Shown here: positions 8,091 to 15,819 of the stretch, in pieces
Layout of the letters: each line of letters begins with the position of its first letter
How positions within the stretch are numbered: position 1 is the stretch's first letter
From: Planctomycetota bacterium
GTDB lineage: Bacteria > Planctomycetota > MHYJ01 > JACPRB01
Direction of reading: 5' to 3'
DNA length: 19,221 bases
Assembly (NCBI GenBank): GCA_016200125.1
Contig: JACQFK010000107.1
Coordinates: 1 to 19,221 of the forward strand
Program-made: the position numbers and the translations under genes
The notes under the pieces: generated by a model
What the model was told of the DNA's origin: nothing
What the model saw: the letters and a program-made list of their open reading frames with translations, nothing else
Databases searched by the model: none

Positions 8091-8413
8091 GGGTCCACGC
8101 CGATCAGGATCTCCCCCTTCTCCTCGCGGACCGGGTAGGTGCGGAGACATTCCTTCGGATCGGGCCCTTCGCCGCTGCAGAGGTCGAACTTGTGCGCGTG
8201 GAGTGGGCAGATGACCTTGCCGGCCCCGACGAGCCCCTCCGAGAGCGGGCCCTGCTTGTGGGGGCAGCGGTTCTGCGTCGCGAAGAGCTTCCCGTCGCGC
8301 TGGCGGAAGACGGCGATCTCCCGGCCGGCGACGATGAAGCAGAAGCCCTGGCCCGGCGGGACCTTCTCGACGCTGCCCAGGTTGATCGTCCGGGACTTGA
8401 CGGCTTCAGCCAT
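8087..8413 (-). CDS. nirD: Nitrite reductase small subunit, Rieske-type
   Basis: A 108-residue small subunit of NADH-dependent nitrite reductase. It has the Rieske fold, and all four cluster ligands are present: C50 and H52 (CPHKQGPL) and C69 and H72 (CPLHAHKF). Many enterobacterial NirD proteins have lost these residues, so this one probably holds a [2Fe-2S] cluster. The ATG at 8413 overlaps the end of nirB by eight bases, and the stop overlaps the next gene as ATGA, which indicates tight translational coupling. It acts with NirB in the cytoplasm to reduce nitrite to ammonium. A separate ferredoxin serving other partners cannot be excluded but is unlikely in this position. Confidence 0.93.
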   Translation of the reverse strand: MAEAVKSRTINLGSVEKVPPGQGFCFIVAGREIAVFRQRDGKLFATQNRCPHKQGPLSEGLVGAGKVICPLHAHKFDLCSGEGPDPKECLRTYPVREEKGEILIGVDP

Positions 8414-10913
8414 TGTTTTCGGCGACCTCCAGGATCCGCGCGAGCTCCGGCGGGCTGAACTGCTGCGGATAATGGGGGATCTCCGCCTCCTTCCAGGGGT
8501 CCTTGTAGGCGTCGACCGCCTTCTGGATCTCGGCGTCTAGCCGCGCGCAGATCCCTTCGCTGTCGTCCACGAGGATGCGTCGCAGGGCCTCGATCCCGAC
8601 GCGCTCCAGGAAGTGGTAGCTGCGCTCGAGATACTTGCCGTGCTCGCGGTAGTACTGCATGAAGCGTCCCATGTACTTGAGGACCTCGTCGTGGGTGGAG
8701 ACCGTGCAGAGCAGGTCGCCCTTGCGGACGGAGCCGCCCGCGGCGCCGCCGAGGTAGATCTCCCAGCGGCCGCCCTCGATCGCGACGGCGCCGAGGTCCT
8801 TCACGTAGGCCTCGGAGCAGTTGCGCGGGCAACCGGCGGTGGCCAGCTTCATCTTGTGGGGCGACTCGATGCCCTGGAAGCGGCGCTCGATCTTCTGCGC
8901 GAGCGCGATCGAGTCGCCCACGCCGTAGCGGCAGAAGTCGGTCCCGACGCAGCTCTTGCAGGTGCGGAAGGCCTTCGTGTAGGCGTGGCCGCTCGGGATC
9001 CCCAGGTCCTTCCAGACGGCGGGCAGGTCCTCCTTCTTCACCCCGAGCAGGTCGAGGCGCTGGCCGCCGGTGATCTTGACCATCGGGACGTTGTACTTCT
9101 CGGCGACCTCGGCGATGCGCCTCAGCTCCGCGGGCGAGGTGACGCCGCCGTAGATGCGCGGGATCACCGAGAAGGTCCCGTCCTTCTGGATGTTCGCGTG
9201 GACGCGGTCGTTGATGAAGCGGGCGTCGCGCTCGTCCTCGTACTCGCCCGGCCAGAGGGACTTCAGGAGCGAGGCCAGCCCCACCTTGCTCGCCGGATCC
9301 TCCTTCCCGCCTGCCAGCTTCTCGAACACGCCGCTGACAGACTTGATCCCCATCCGCCGGATCTCGTCGACGAGGACCGATTTCTCGAGCGGGACCCCGG
9401 GCACGTAGTAATGCTCGCTCGCGTCGGGAGCGCCGGCGTCGTGGTAGGCGGAGATCAGCTCGCCGATCAGACCCTTGCAGGACTGGCAGCCCGTGCCCGC
9501 CTTCGTGCAGGCGCCCACCTTGGCGACGCTCGTGCAGCCGCCCTTGATGGCGTCGACGATCGCCTTCTTGCTCACGCCGTTGCAGTTGCAGACCTGGAAG
9601 CCGTCGGGCATGTCGAGCGCCTGGAGCATCGAGGGCCCCTCGGAGGGCGCGAAGAGCAGGTCGGCCCGCCGCGCGGAGACCTTCGTCCCTCCCAGGAAGT
9701 GCTGCATCAGGAGGGAGTAGGTGTCGATTTCGCCGAGCAGGATGGCGCCGGCGAGCTTCTCGTCCCGGATGATGAGCTTCTTGTAGACGCCCCGCTTGGG
9801 TTCGCGGTAGACGATGACCTCGTCCTCGGGCGAGGCCGGCTTGGTCTCGCCCATCGAGGCCAGTTCCACGCCCATCACCTTGAGCTTGGTCCCGAGCTTG
9901 GAGCCCAGGTAGGCGGAGGCCGGGTTCTTGCCCGTGATCACGTCGGCGAGCACGTTGGCCTGGTCCCAGATCGGATCCACCAGGCCGTAGATCCTGCCGC
10001 GATGCTGGACGCATTCGCCCACGGCGAAGATGTCCGGGTCGCTGGTCCGCATCTGGTCGTCGCAGACGATGGCCTTGTCGACGCTCAGGCCGCTGGCGGA
10101 GGCGATCTCCGTGATGGGGCGGATGCCCGCGCTGACGACGACCATGTCGGTGTCGAGGCGCGAGCCGTCCTTGAGGCGGAGATGGGTGATGCGGCCGTCC
10201 TCGGTCACGATGTGGGTGGTGATCTTTTCGCAGAGGACCTTCACGCCCATGGCCTCCATCGAGGCCCTGAGCATCAGGCCGGCGTCGGCGTCCAGCTGGG
10301 CGATCATGAGCTGCGGGGCGGCTTCGAGGACCGTGACCTCCACGCCGTGGGTCAGGAGGCCGCTGGCGGCCTCGAGGCCCAGCAGACCGCCGCCGATCAC
10401 CGCGGCCTTCCGGCATTCCCTGGCGTAGTTCGCAATGCGGGCGCAGTCGTCGATCGTGCGGAAGAGGAAGCTTCCCGGCCCGCCGAAGCCTTCCATCGGG
10501 GGGACGAAGGGGCGCGAGCCGGTGGCGATGATGACGTGGTCGTAGCGCTCTTCAACATCCGGCTCGGTCCCCAGGCCGGAGTCGCCGGCGGCGTAGGGCG
10601 TCGCGTCGCGCCTCAGCGGCCTCCCGACGACGACGCGGCGCTCGCGGTCGATCCGGACCGCCTTCACGCCCGCGTGGAGCGTGATGCGGTTCTCGTCGTA
10701 CCAGGCCAGGGGGTTCATGAAGATCTCGGTGGGCTTCTGGCTGCCGTTGAGGACGTTGCTGAGGAGGATGCGGTTGTAGTTGCCGTAGGGCTCGGCACCG
10801 AACATGGCGATGTCGAAGCGGTCGGGGGCGCGGCGGAGGATCTCCTCGACCACGCGCGCGCCGGCCATGCCGTTGCCGACCACGACGAGCTTCAGGCGCT
10901 TCGGCTTGATCAT
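8406..10913 (-). CDS. nirB: NADH-dependent nitrite reductase large subunit
   Basis: An 835-residue siroheme enzyme that reduces nitrite to ammonium with NAD(P)H, close to the usual NirB length. Domains in order: FAD-binding VVVGNGMAG (10-18); second Rossmann motif VIGGGLLGLEAA (172-183) with FAD site DIFAVGEC; BFD-like [2Fe-2S] domain with C442, C444, C476 and C479; sulfite/nitrite reductase half-domain; and the 4Fe-4S/siroheme ligands C655-x5-C661 and C695-x3-C699. All key cysteines are present, so it should be active. The start is ATG at 10913, supported by GGAG four bases upstream; the TTG at 10925 would lie inside the terminator U-run. The gene follows directly behind an intrinsic terminator with no room for its own promoter. 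It is therefore expressed by read-through from the sigma54 promoter at 11219-11234 and is the first large gene of the nir/nas operon. Confidence 0.96.
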   Translation of the reverse strand: MIKPKRLKLVVVGNGMAGARVVEEILRRAPDRFDIAMFGAEPYGNYNRILLSNVLNGSQKPTEIFMNPLAWYDENRITLHAGVKAVRIDRERRVVVGRPLRRDATPYAAGDSGLGTEPDVEERYDHVIIATGSRPFVPPMEGFGGPGSFLFRTIDDCARIANYARECRKAAVIGGGLLGLEAASGLLTHGVEVTVLEAAPQLMIAQLDADAGLMLRASMEAMGVKVLCEKITTHIVTEDGRITHLRLKDGSRLDTDMVVVSAGIRPITEIASASGLSVDKAIVCDDQMRTSDPDIFAVGECVQHRGRIYGLVDPIWDQANVLADVITGKNPASAYLGSKLGTKLKVMGVELASMGETKPASPEDEVIVYREPKRGVYKKLIIRDEKLAGAILLGEIDTYSLLMQHFLGGTKVSARRADLLFAPSEGPSMLQALDMPDGFQVCNCNGVSKKAIVDAIKGGCTSVAKVGACTKAGTGCQSCKGLIGELISAYHDAGAPDASEHYYVPGVPLEKSVLVDEIRRMGIKSVSGVFEKLAGGKEDPASKVGLASLLKSLWPGEYEDERDARFINDRVHANIQKDGTFSVIPRIYGGVTSPAELRRIAEVAEKYNVPMVKITGGQRLDLLGVKKEDLPAVWKDLGIPSGHAYTKAFRTCKSCVGTDFCRYGVGDSIALAQKIERRFQGIESPHKMKLATAGCPRNCSEAYVKDLGAVAIEGGRWEIYLGGAAGGSVRKGDLLCTVSTHDEVLKYMGRFMQYYREHGKYLERSYHFLERVGIEALRRILVDDSEGICARLDAEIQKAVDAYKDPWKEAEIPHYPQQFSPPELARILEVAENNG

Positions 10914-10923
10914 GCGTCTCCAC

Positions 10924-10961
10924 AAAAAAAGCCGGCACTCCCTCCCGGGGAGCGCCGGCTT
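10924..10961 (-). terminator. Intrinsic terminator in the nirB leader (attenuator)
   Basis: On the minus-strand RNA, AAGCCGGCGCUCCC pairs with GGGAGUGCCGGCUU in a stem of about 14 bp (including one G-U) around a five-base loop, and seven U follow. The A/C position that mismatches on the plus strand becomes a G-U pair only in minus-strand RNA, which supports this orientation. The U-run ends 11 bases before the nirB ATG, so there is no room for a promoter after it. This is the layout of an attenuator, as known for Klebsiella nasF, where NasR (an ANTAR protein) relieves a leader terminator. A short sequence, 10979-10984, is complementary to six bases of the 3' arm and might compete with it weakly. 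Confidence 0.85.
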
Positions 10962-10998
10962 GAGTTCGAGTTAGCTCCGTGCCGCGCAGGACGTCCGT

Positions 10999-11193
10999 CT
11001 ATTCCCTCGGCCTGAGATCGCCGAGCTTCCGGTGCTCGACGATCGTCTGCACCTCCCACGGTTCCGAGCCCCGGAGGACCACGGTGACCGTGTGACGCGA
11101 GTCCGACGGAAGGCTCTGGATCAGCCGCATCAGCTCCCGCTGCCGTTCCGTCAGCGGCGCCAGCGGCCGTTCACCGCCGTTCAGGCTGCCCAT
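10999..11193 (-). CDS. 64-aa leader ORF, unknown function
   Basis: A small hypothetical protein with no signal peptide or membrane segment. It has a helical N-terminal half (LTERQRELMRLIQSLP) followed by two predicted strands (HTVTVVLRG and WEVQTIVEHRKL). The helix-strand-strand plan faintly recalls the small DUF2292 proteins, but I do not claim membership. The ATG at 11193 lies about 15 bases after the start site predicted from the sigma54 promoter, with GGAG ten bases upstream of the ATG. The stop is 38 bases before the terminator in front of nirB. It is therefore the only ORF that would be translated when the leader terminates. It could encode a regulator or partner of nitrite reduction, or its translation could itself influence the attenuator. 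Confidence 0.6.
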   Translation of the reverse strand: MGSLNGGERPLAPLTERQRELMRLIQSLPSDSRHTVTVVLRGSEPWEVQTIVEHRKLGDLRPRE

Positions 11194-11218
11194 CTAGTCA
11201 TGTCTCCGCGGAGAGAAG

Positions 11219-11234
11219 AGCAACCGCCATGCCA
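11219..11234 (-). promoter_or_regulatory. Sigma54 promoter of the nir/nas operon
   Basis: The minus strand reads TGGCATGGCGGTTGCT, an almost exact match to the sigma54 consensus (TGGCAYG-N4-TTGCW) with the ten-base GG-to-GC spacing. The predicted start is near 11208, just ahead of the GGAG of the 64-aa ORF. The first 280 or so transcribed bases would carry that ORF and the terminator before nirB. Confidence 0.87.
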
Positions 11235-11369
11235 TATGCACCTCTCCTGCCATGTCGCTAGATTGCCCCGAAGGGACAACCGTGCCGTGGGTTTCAGCAG
11301 GCAAAGCTACCTGGCGGAAGCAGGCCCCTCGGGGAAGTAGCGGAAAAGCGGAGAGGGTTTCGATAAGAA

Positions 11370-11418
11370 AACCGGGGGGGGTGAAGTCCGAAGTGACGAG
11401 GAACTCCACCCCCCGGTT
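11370..11418 (-). terminator. Possible terminator downstream of the sigma54 activator
   Basis: AACCGGGGGG(GG)TG (11370-11383) and CACCCCCCGGTT (11407-11418) form a 12-bp stem apart from two extra G, with a loop of about 23 bases. On the minus strand the second arm runs into GGTTTTCTTATC, a short T-rich tract. It lies about 170 bases after the activator stop codon and about 135 bases before the nir sigma54 promoter. The remaining bases of 11235-11369 show only short repeats and no gene. Confidence 0.5.
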
Positions 11419-11480
11419 CGGGCTGGGGATGCGAGTATTTCGTGGAGAGTGGGGCAACTGATGTGCCAAGAACCGATAAT

Positions 11481-11585
11481 CGAAAATCGAAAACCGAAAA
11501 TCGGGAAGAGCCGTCTCCCCCCTTCCCCCCCCGGGGGGGGCCAGGGGGGACCCTTCCGTCCGATTTTCGATTTTCGGTTTTCGGG
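11481..11585. repeat. Heptamer-periodic inverted repeat behind the activator gene
   Basis: The left arm (11481-11505) repeats CGAAAAT/CGAAAAC in 7-bp steps. The right arm (11560-11585) repeats CGATTTT/CGGTTTT in the opposite orientation; the arms match at about 22 of 24 positions. Between them lies the perfect palindrome C8G8 (11525-11540), flanked by TCCCCCC and GGGGGGA, so the whole region can fold as one long hairpin. It ends three bases from the activator stop codon (11589-11591). Its design (7-bp period, inverted arms, abutting a stop codon) is the same as that of the element at 4791-4914, although the unit sequence is different. Confidence 0.85.
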
Positions 11586-11588
11586 TTT

Positions 11589-13053
<1,465 letters not shown>

Positions 13054-13203
13054 GGACCGTCCTTCCTGGAGGCTACCGTTTGGGAGGCAGACTTTTGACT
13101 TCCTACGTCTGCGTATCCAGAAGGACGAGAACCTACTTTCGTGTGGGAGGCCTGTCAAGGGGTATTCCGACGCGGTTCAGAAGGAGGGGAACGCGGGGAA
13201 GAG

Positions 13204-13233
13204 TCGGGGGGCCGGTCGGGACCGGCCCCCCGA
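13204..13233 (-). terminator. 13-bp perfect hairpin in the activator leader
   Basis: TCGGGGGGCCGGT (13204-13216) is perfectly complementary to 13221-13233 with a four-base loop. On the minus strand it is followed by the pyrimidine-rich tract CTCTTCCCCGCGTTCCCCTC and not by a U-run. It lies between the 35-aa ORF and the activator start, so it may be a terminator or attenuator of weaker form, or a structural leader element. Confidence 0.5.
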
Positions 13234-13326
13234 AAGATGGATCGCTCTCCGGGGGGATCGGATGAGCCTGGGGGTGGGGGTCGGGCGAACTCCCGGAAAG
13301 CGGGATGGGCCTGGGCGTCGAATTTT

Positions 13327-13434
13327 TCAGGAGCCCCCGCGCCGCGGCGGCCACGGGGGGCTCCGCTCCGCGGGCCGCTCATCGAGGCGCCGCCCCGGCC
13401 GCCGCGGGTTGCGATCGATCCTGCGTCGCGTCAT
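13327..13434 (-). CDS. 35-aa Arg-rich leader ORF
   Basis: A short ORF starting MTRRRIDRNPRRPGRRLDER and ending RGGS; about one residue in three is Arg and many are Pro. GGGAGG stands six to seven bases before the ATG at 13434, one of the strongest ribosome binding sites in the window. The sigma54 promoter at 13464-13479 predicts a start near 13453, only about 19 bases ahead. It resembles no family I recognise. It may be a genuine small nucleic-acid-binding protein, a leader peptide affecting the downstream hairpin and activator, or a chance ORF in GC-rich DNA; the promoter and ribosome binding site argue against chance. Apart from this ORF and the listed hairpins, the 13054-13735 interval holds no other gene I can support. 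Confidence 0.45.
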   Translation of the reverse strand: MTRRRIDRNPRRPGRRLDERPAERSPPWPPRRGGS

Positions 13435-13463
13435 CTCGCACCTCCCTTGTTTGATCGAGAAAG

Positions 13464-13479
13464 CGCAACCGGCGTGCCA
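13464..13479 (-). promoter_or_regulatory. Sigma54 promoter of the 35-aa ORF / activator unit
   Basis: The minus strand reads TGGCACGCCGGTTGCG, matching the sigma54 consensus at every position except the final A/T. GG and GC are ten bases apart. It would transcribe the 35-aa ORF, then the hairpin at 13204-13233, then the activator gene, suggesting that the activator unit was autoregulated or under another nitrogen activator. Confidence 0.85.
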
Positions 13480-13529
13480 CCGCGAAGCCGCGGGGGGAAT
13501 CGGGGGAGGCTGCGCAAGGTTCCGGAGGA

Positions 13530-13547
13530 TGCGCTAGCCGTTGCGCA
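13530..13547. promoter_or_regulatory. Inverted repeat TGCGC-N8-GCGCA, candidate activator site
   Basis: TGCGCTAGCCGTTGCGCA is an 18-bp inverted repeat about 50 bp upstream of the -24 element at 13479, with another TGCGCA at 13511-13516. It is somewhat like the NtrC site TGCACC-N5-GGTGCA but one base longer. It could serve the sigma54 promoter or the divergent rhomboid gene. Confidence 0.3.
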
Positions 13548-13720
13548 CTTCGCGTTACCGGGGCGTGGCTTTCATGCGGCGGGCCGTACGGGCGCGTAGC
13601 TCAGGTCTGGCGGGCGAGCAGCGGGGTCTCGATCGCGGCGGCAGTCCGCGCAGACCGGGGGAGCCCCGCCGGCTCCGCGCGCTCGAACTGAATCCCGTCG
13701 CTCAGGGCTCCCGGCTATTC

Positions 13721-13726
13721 TATACT
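13721..13726 (+). promoter_or_regulatory. -10 element of rhomboid gene, probably leaderless
   Basis: TATACT lies nine bases before the first ATG of the rhomboid gene in otherwise GC-rich DNA. Transcription would start at or next to that ATG, and no Shine-Dalgarno sequence is present. No clear -35 hexamer is seen at the expected distance. Confidence 0.4.
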
Positions 13727-13735
13727 CGTCCCCAG

Positions 13736-14434
13736 ATGATGGATCTCAGTTCCCTTGCCGGCGCTCCCGCCAGCCTGGCGATTTCGGTCTTCAACGTCGG
13801 CTGGTTCCTCTACGTCCAGTCCCACGGCGACACCACCCAGGCCGACACGCTCGTCCGCTTCGGGGCCACCGAGCGGACCCGGATCTGGAGGGAAGGCGAG
13901 TCCTGGCGGCTCGTCACCTCCTGCTTCCTCCATGTCGGCTGGGTCCACCTCGTCTGGAACACCTACGCGATGTTCGGCTGGTGCAAGCACGCGGAGACGG
14001 AGCTCGGCACCGTCCCCTTCCTCCTGGCCTACCTGATGACGGGCATCGGCGCGAGCGCGATCAGCGTCCTGGGCCATTACTCCATCTCTGCCGGCGCGTC
14101 GGGATCGGGCTTCGGCATGATCGGCGTCGCGCTGATGGTCGCCCACCGCAACCTCGGCGGCTGGAACAGCTTCTTCTCCGACGGCTATGTGCTCTACATC
14201 ATCAAGACGACGGTGATCTGGTTCGTCCTGGGCATCTTCCTGATCCGGATGGACAACTGGGCGCACGGCGGCGGGCTGCTCTTCGGCCTTCTGATCGGTT
14301 ATGTCCTCTGCCTCCCCACCGGCGATCCGCGGAAGCTCCCCTTCCTCATCGTGGTGATCGCGATCTGGATCGGCGTGGTCCTCATGTCGCTCAGTCCCAG
14401 GTTCGCCCGGCGGGACGTGAACGACGGAACCTGA
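13736..14434 (+). CDS. Rhomboid family intramembrane serine protease
   Basis: A 232-residue protein with six or so membrane helices. Rhomboids cut transmembrane substrates within the membrane. The catalytic serine is S122 in GASGSGFG and the catalytic histidine is H177 in WAHGGGLLFGLLIG. The oxyanion-side motif HVGWVHLVWNTYAMF (H71, N75) is also present, so it should be active. The start is taken at ATG 13736 (or the adjacent ATG 13739), where homology begins. The open frame continues upstream to 13541, but that part is an Arg/Gly-rich translation of intergenic DNA. It is the only plus-strand gene in the window and is divergent from the activator unit. It ends two bases short of the convergent DUF1501 stop. 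Its substrate and any link to nitrogen metabolism are unknown. Confidence 0.9.
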   Translation: MMDLSSLAGAPASLAISVFNVGWFLYVQSHGDTTQADTLVRFGATERTRIWREGESWRLVTSCFLHVGWVHLVWNTYAMFGWCKHAETELGTVPFLLAYLMTGIGASAISVLGHYSISAGASGSGFGMIGVALMVAHRNLGGWNSFFSDGYVLYIIKTTVIWFVLGIFLIRMDNWAHGGGLLFGLLIGYVLCLPTGDPRKLPFLIVVIAIWIGVVLMSLSPRFARRDVNDGT

Positions 14435-14441
14435 GCTCAGG
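14430..14441. other. 12-bp palindrome containing both convergent stop codons
   Basis: CCTGAGCTCAGG is a perfect palindrome that contains the TGA of the rhomboid gene (14432-14434) and the TGA of the DUF1501 gene (14437-14439, minus). It lacks a loop and a T-run, so it is not a standard terminator. It marks an extremely tight tail-to-tail junction. Confidence 0.6.
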
Positions 14442-15819
14442 CGATCACGTCGTCGACGACCTTCCCGCCGTTGAACGTCACGATCTCCTTGCGCCCGTTG
14501 TGGGCGTAGAAGAGCTCGTGCTGGTCCACGCCCACCAGGCGCAGGATCGTCGCCTGCAGGTCGTTCGGATGGATCGGCCGCTCGACCGCCGTGTAGCCGA
14601 TCTCGTCGGTGGCGCCGATCGCCTGGCCGCCCTTCACGCCGCCGCCGGCGAGCCAGACGCAGTAGCCCATCGGCGAATGATCGCGCCCCGGCTTGCTCTT
14701 GTCGCCCTCGACCGTCGGGGTGCGCCCGAACTCGCCGCCCCAGACCACGAGCGTCTCGTCCAGCATCCCGCGCCGCTTCAGGTCTTCCAGCAGGCCCGCG
14801 ATCGGGCGATCGCAGTGGCCCGCCTGCTTGAGATGGTTGCCGCGCAGGTCGCCGTGGGCGTCCCATCCGGCCTGCACGAGCTGGATGAAGCGCACGCCCC
14901 GCTCGACCAGCCGCCGCGCCAGCAGGCAGTTGGTGCCGTACTCCTTGCTGTCGCTCCGGTCGATGCCGTACATCGCCTTCGTCTCGTCGCTTTCCTTCGC
15001 CAGGTCGAAGGCCTCCGAAGCGGCCCTCTGCATCCGGAACGCGAGCTCGTAGGACTCGATGCGCGCCTCGAGGTCCGAGTCGGCCCCGACGCGATCCAGC
15101 TGCGCCCGGTTCATCCGCGCCAGGAAGTCGAGCTGGGCCCGGCGGTCGGCGTCCGTGATCTTGCCGGGCATCCTCAGGTTCGGGATCCCCTCCTCCCCCT
15201 TCACCAGCGTGCCCTGGTACTGCGAGGGCAGGAAGCCCGCCTGGTAGATCGAGGCGCCGGAGAAATTCTCGCCCGAGACGGTCACGATGTAGCCGGGCAG
15301 GTTCCGGTTCTCGCTGCCCAGGCCGTAGGAGAGCCAGGAGCCGAGGCTCGGCCGCGTGCCGGTGAAGGAGCCCGTCAGCGTGAGGTATTCCGCCGGCGTG
15401 TGGATCACGCTCTCGTGGCTCATGCTCCGGATGACGCAGAGGTCGTCCGCGTGGCGCGCGGTCTCCTTGAAGAGCGTCGAGACCGGGAGTCCGCTTTCGC
15501 CGTAGCGGCTGAAGCCGAAGGGGCACTCCATGAGGTTCTCGAGCCGCAGCCTCGTGTGCTTCGGGACCCGCTTCGCGATGCTCTCCGGCACCGGCTTGCC
15601 GCGCAGGGCGCCGAGATCGGGCTTCGGATCGAAGGTGTCGATGTGGCTCGGCCCGCCGCCCATCCAGAGCAGGATGACGCTCTTGGCCCGGCCGCGGCGC
15701 CGCTTCGCCGGCTCCTGGGCTTCCGCCAGCATCATGCCGAGCGCGACCGAGCCGAAGCCCATCGCGGCCTGCTGAAGCAGTTCGCGGCGGGTCAGGGGAT
15801 TGCAGCCGTCATTCGACAT
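14437..15819 (-). CDS. DUF1501 family Tat-exported protein
   Basis: A 460-residue member of the DUF1501 family, distant relatives of sulfatases and alkaline phosphatases that planctomycetes carry in large numbers. The N-terminus has a twin-arginine signal (TRRELLQQAAMGFGSVALG), so it is exported. Family blocks follow: SVILLWMGGGPSHIDTFDPKPD, SHESVIHTPAEYLTLTGSFTGT, RLVERGVRFIQLVQAGWDAHGDL, VVWGGEFGRTPTVEG, DHSPMGYCVWLAGGGVKGG, and a C-terminal HPNDLQATILRLVG-like segment. The ATG at 15819 overlaps the end of the PSCyt gene by 11 bases; TTG at 15825 is an alternative. The two genes almost always occur as a pair and are thought to act together in the periplasm. The substrate is unknown; polysaccharide breakdown is often suggested. 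Confidence 0.92.
   Translation of the reverse strand: MSNDGCNPLTRRELLQQAAMGFGSVALGMMLAEAQEPAKRRRGRAKSVILLWMGGGPSHIDTFDPKPDLGALRGKPVPESIAKRVPKHTRLRLENLMECPFGFSRYGESGLPVSTLFKETARHADDLCVIRSMSHESVIHTPAEYLTLTGSFTGTRPSLGSWLSYGLGSENRNLPGYIVTVSGENFSGASIYQAGFLPSQYQGTLVKGEEGIPNLRMPGKITDADRRAQLDFLARMNRAQLDRVGADSDLEARIESYELAFRMQRAASEAFDLAKESDETKAMYGIDRSDSKEYGTNCLLARRLVERGVRFIQLVQAGWDAHGDLRGNHLKQAGHCDRPIAGLLEDLKRRGMLDETLVVWGGEFGRTPTVEGDKSKPGRDHSPMGYCVWLAGGGVKGGQAIGATDEIGYTAVERPIHPNDLQATILRLVGVDQHELFYAHNGRKEIVTFNGGKVVDDVIA

Noticed and set aside
489..11015. Long plus-strand ORFs opposite the nitrogen genes (for example 489-2084, 4883-7180 and 8613-11015)
   Set aside because: They are antisense frames of well-identified genes, rich in Arg/Ala/Asp/His with no domain signatures. 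High-GC coding DNA leaves such frames open.
13330..13364. Hairpin GGAGCCCCC/GGGGGCTCC with TTTTT next to it
   Set aside because: The T-run is on the 5' side of the plus-strand stem and becomes A on the minus strand, so it cannot be a terminator; the stem also lies inside the 35-aa ORF.
13590..13604. GGGCGCGTAGCTCAG, identical in form to a tRNA 5' end
   Set aside because: No matching anticodon stem, T-arm (GGTTCGA) or acceptor 3' strand follows at the right distance, so it is not a tRNA; it may be a chance match or an old fragment.
13541..13735. N-terminal extension of the rhomboid protein
   Set aside because: It is Arg/Gly-rich with no signal peptide or conserved block, and a -10 element lies immediately before the ATG at 13736.
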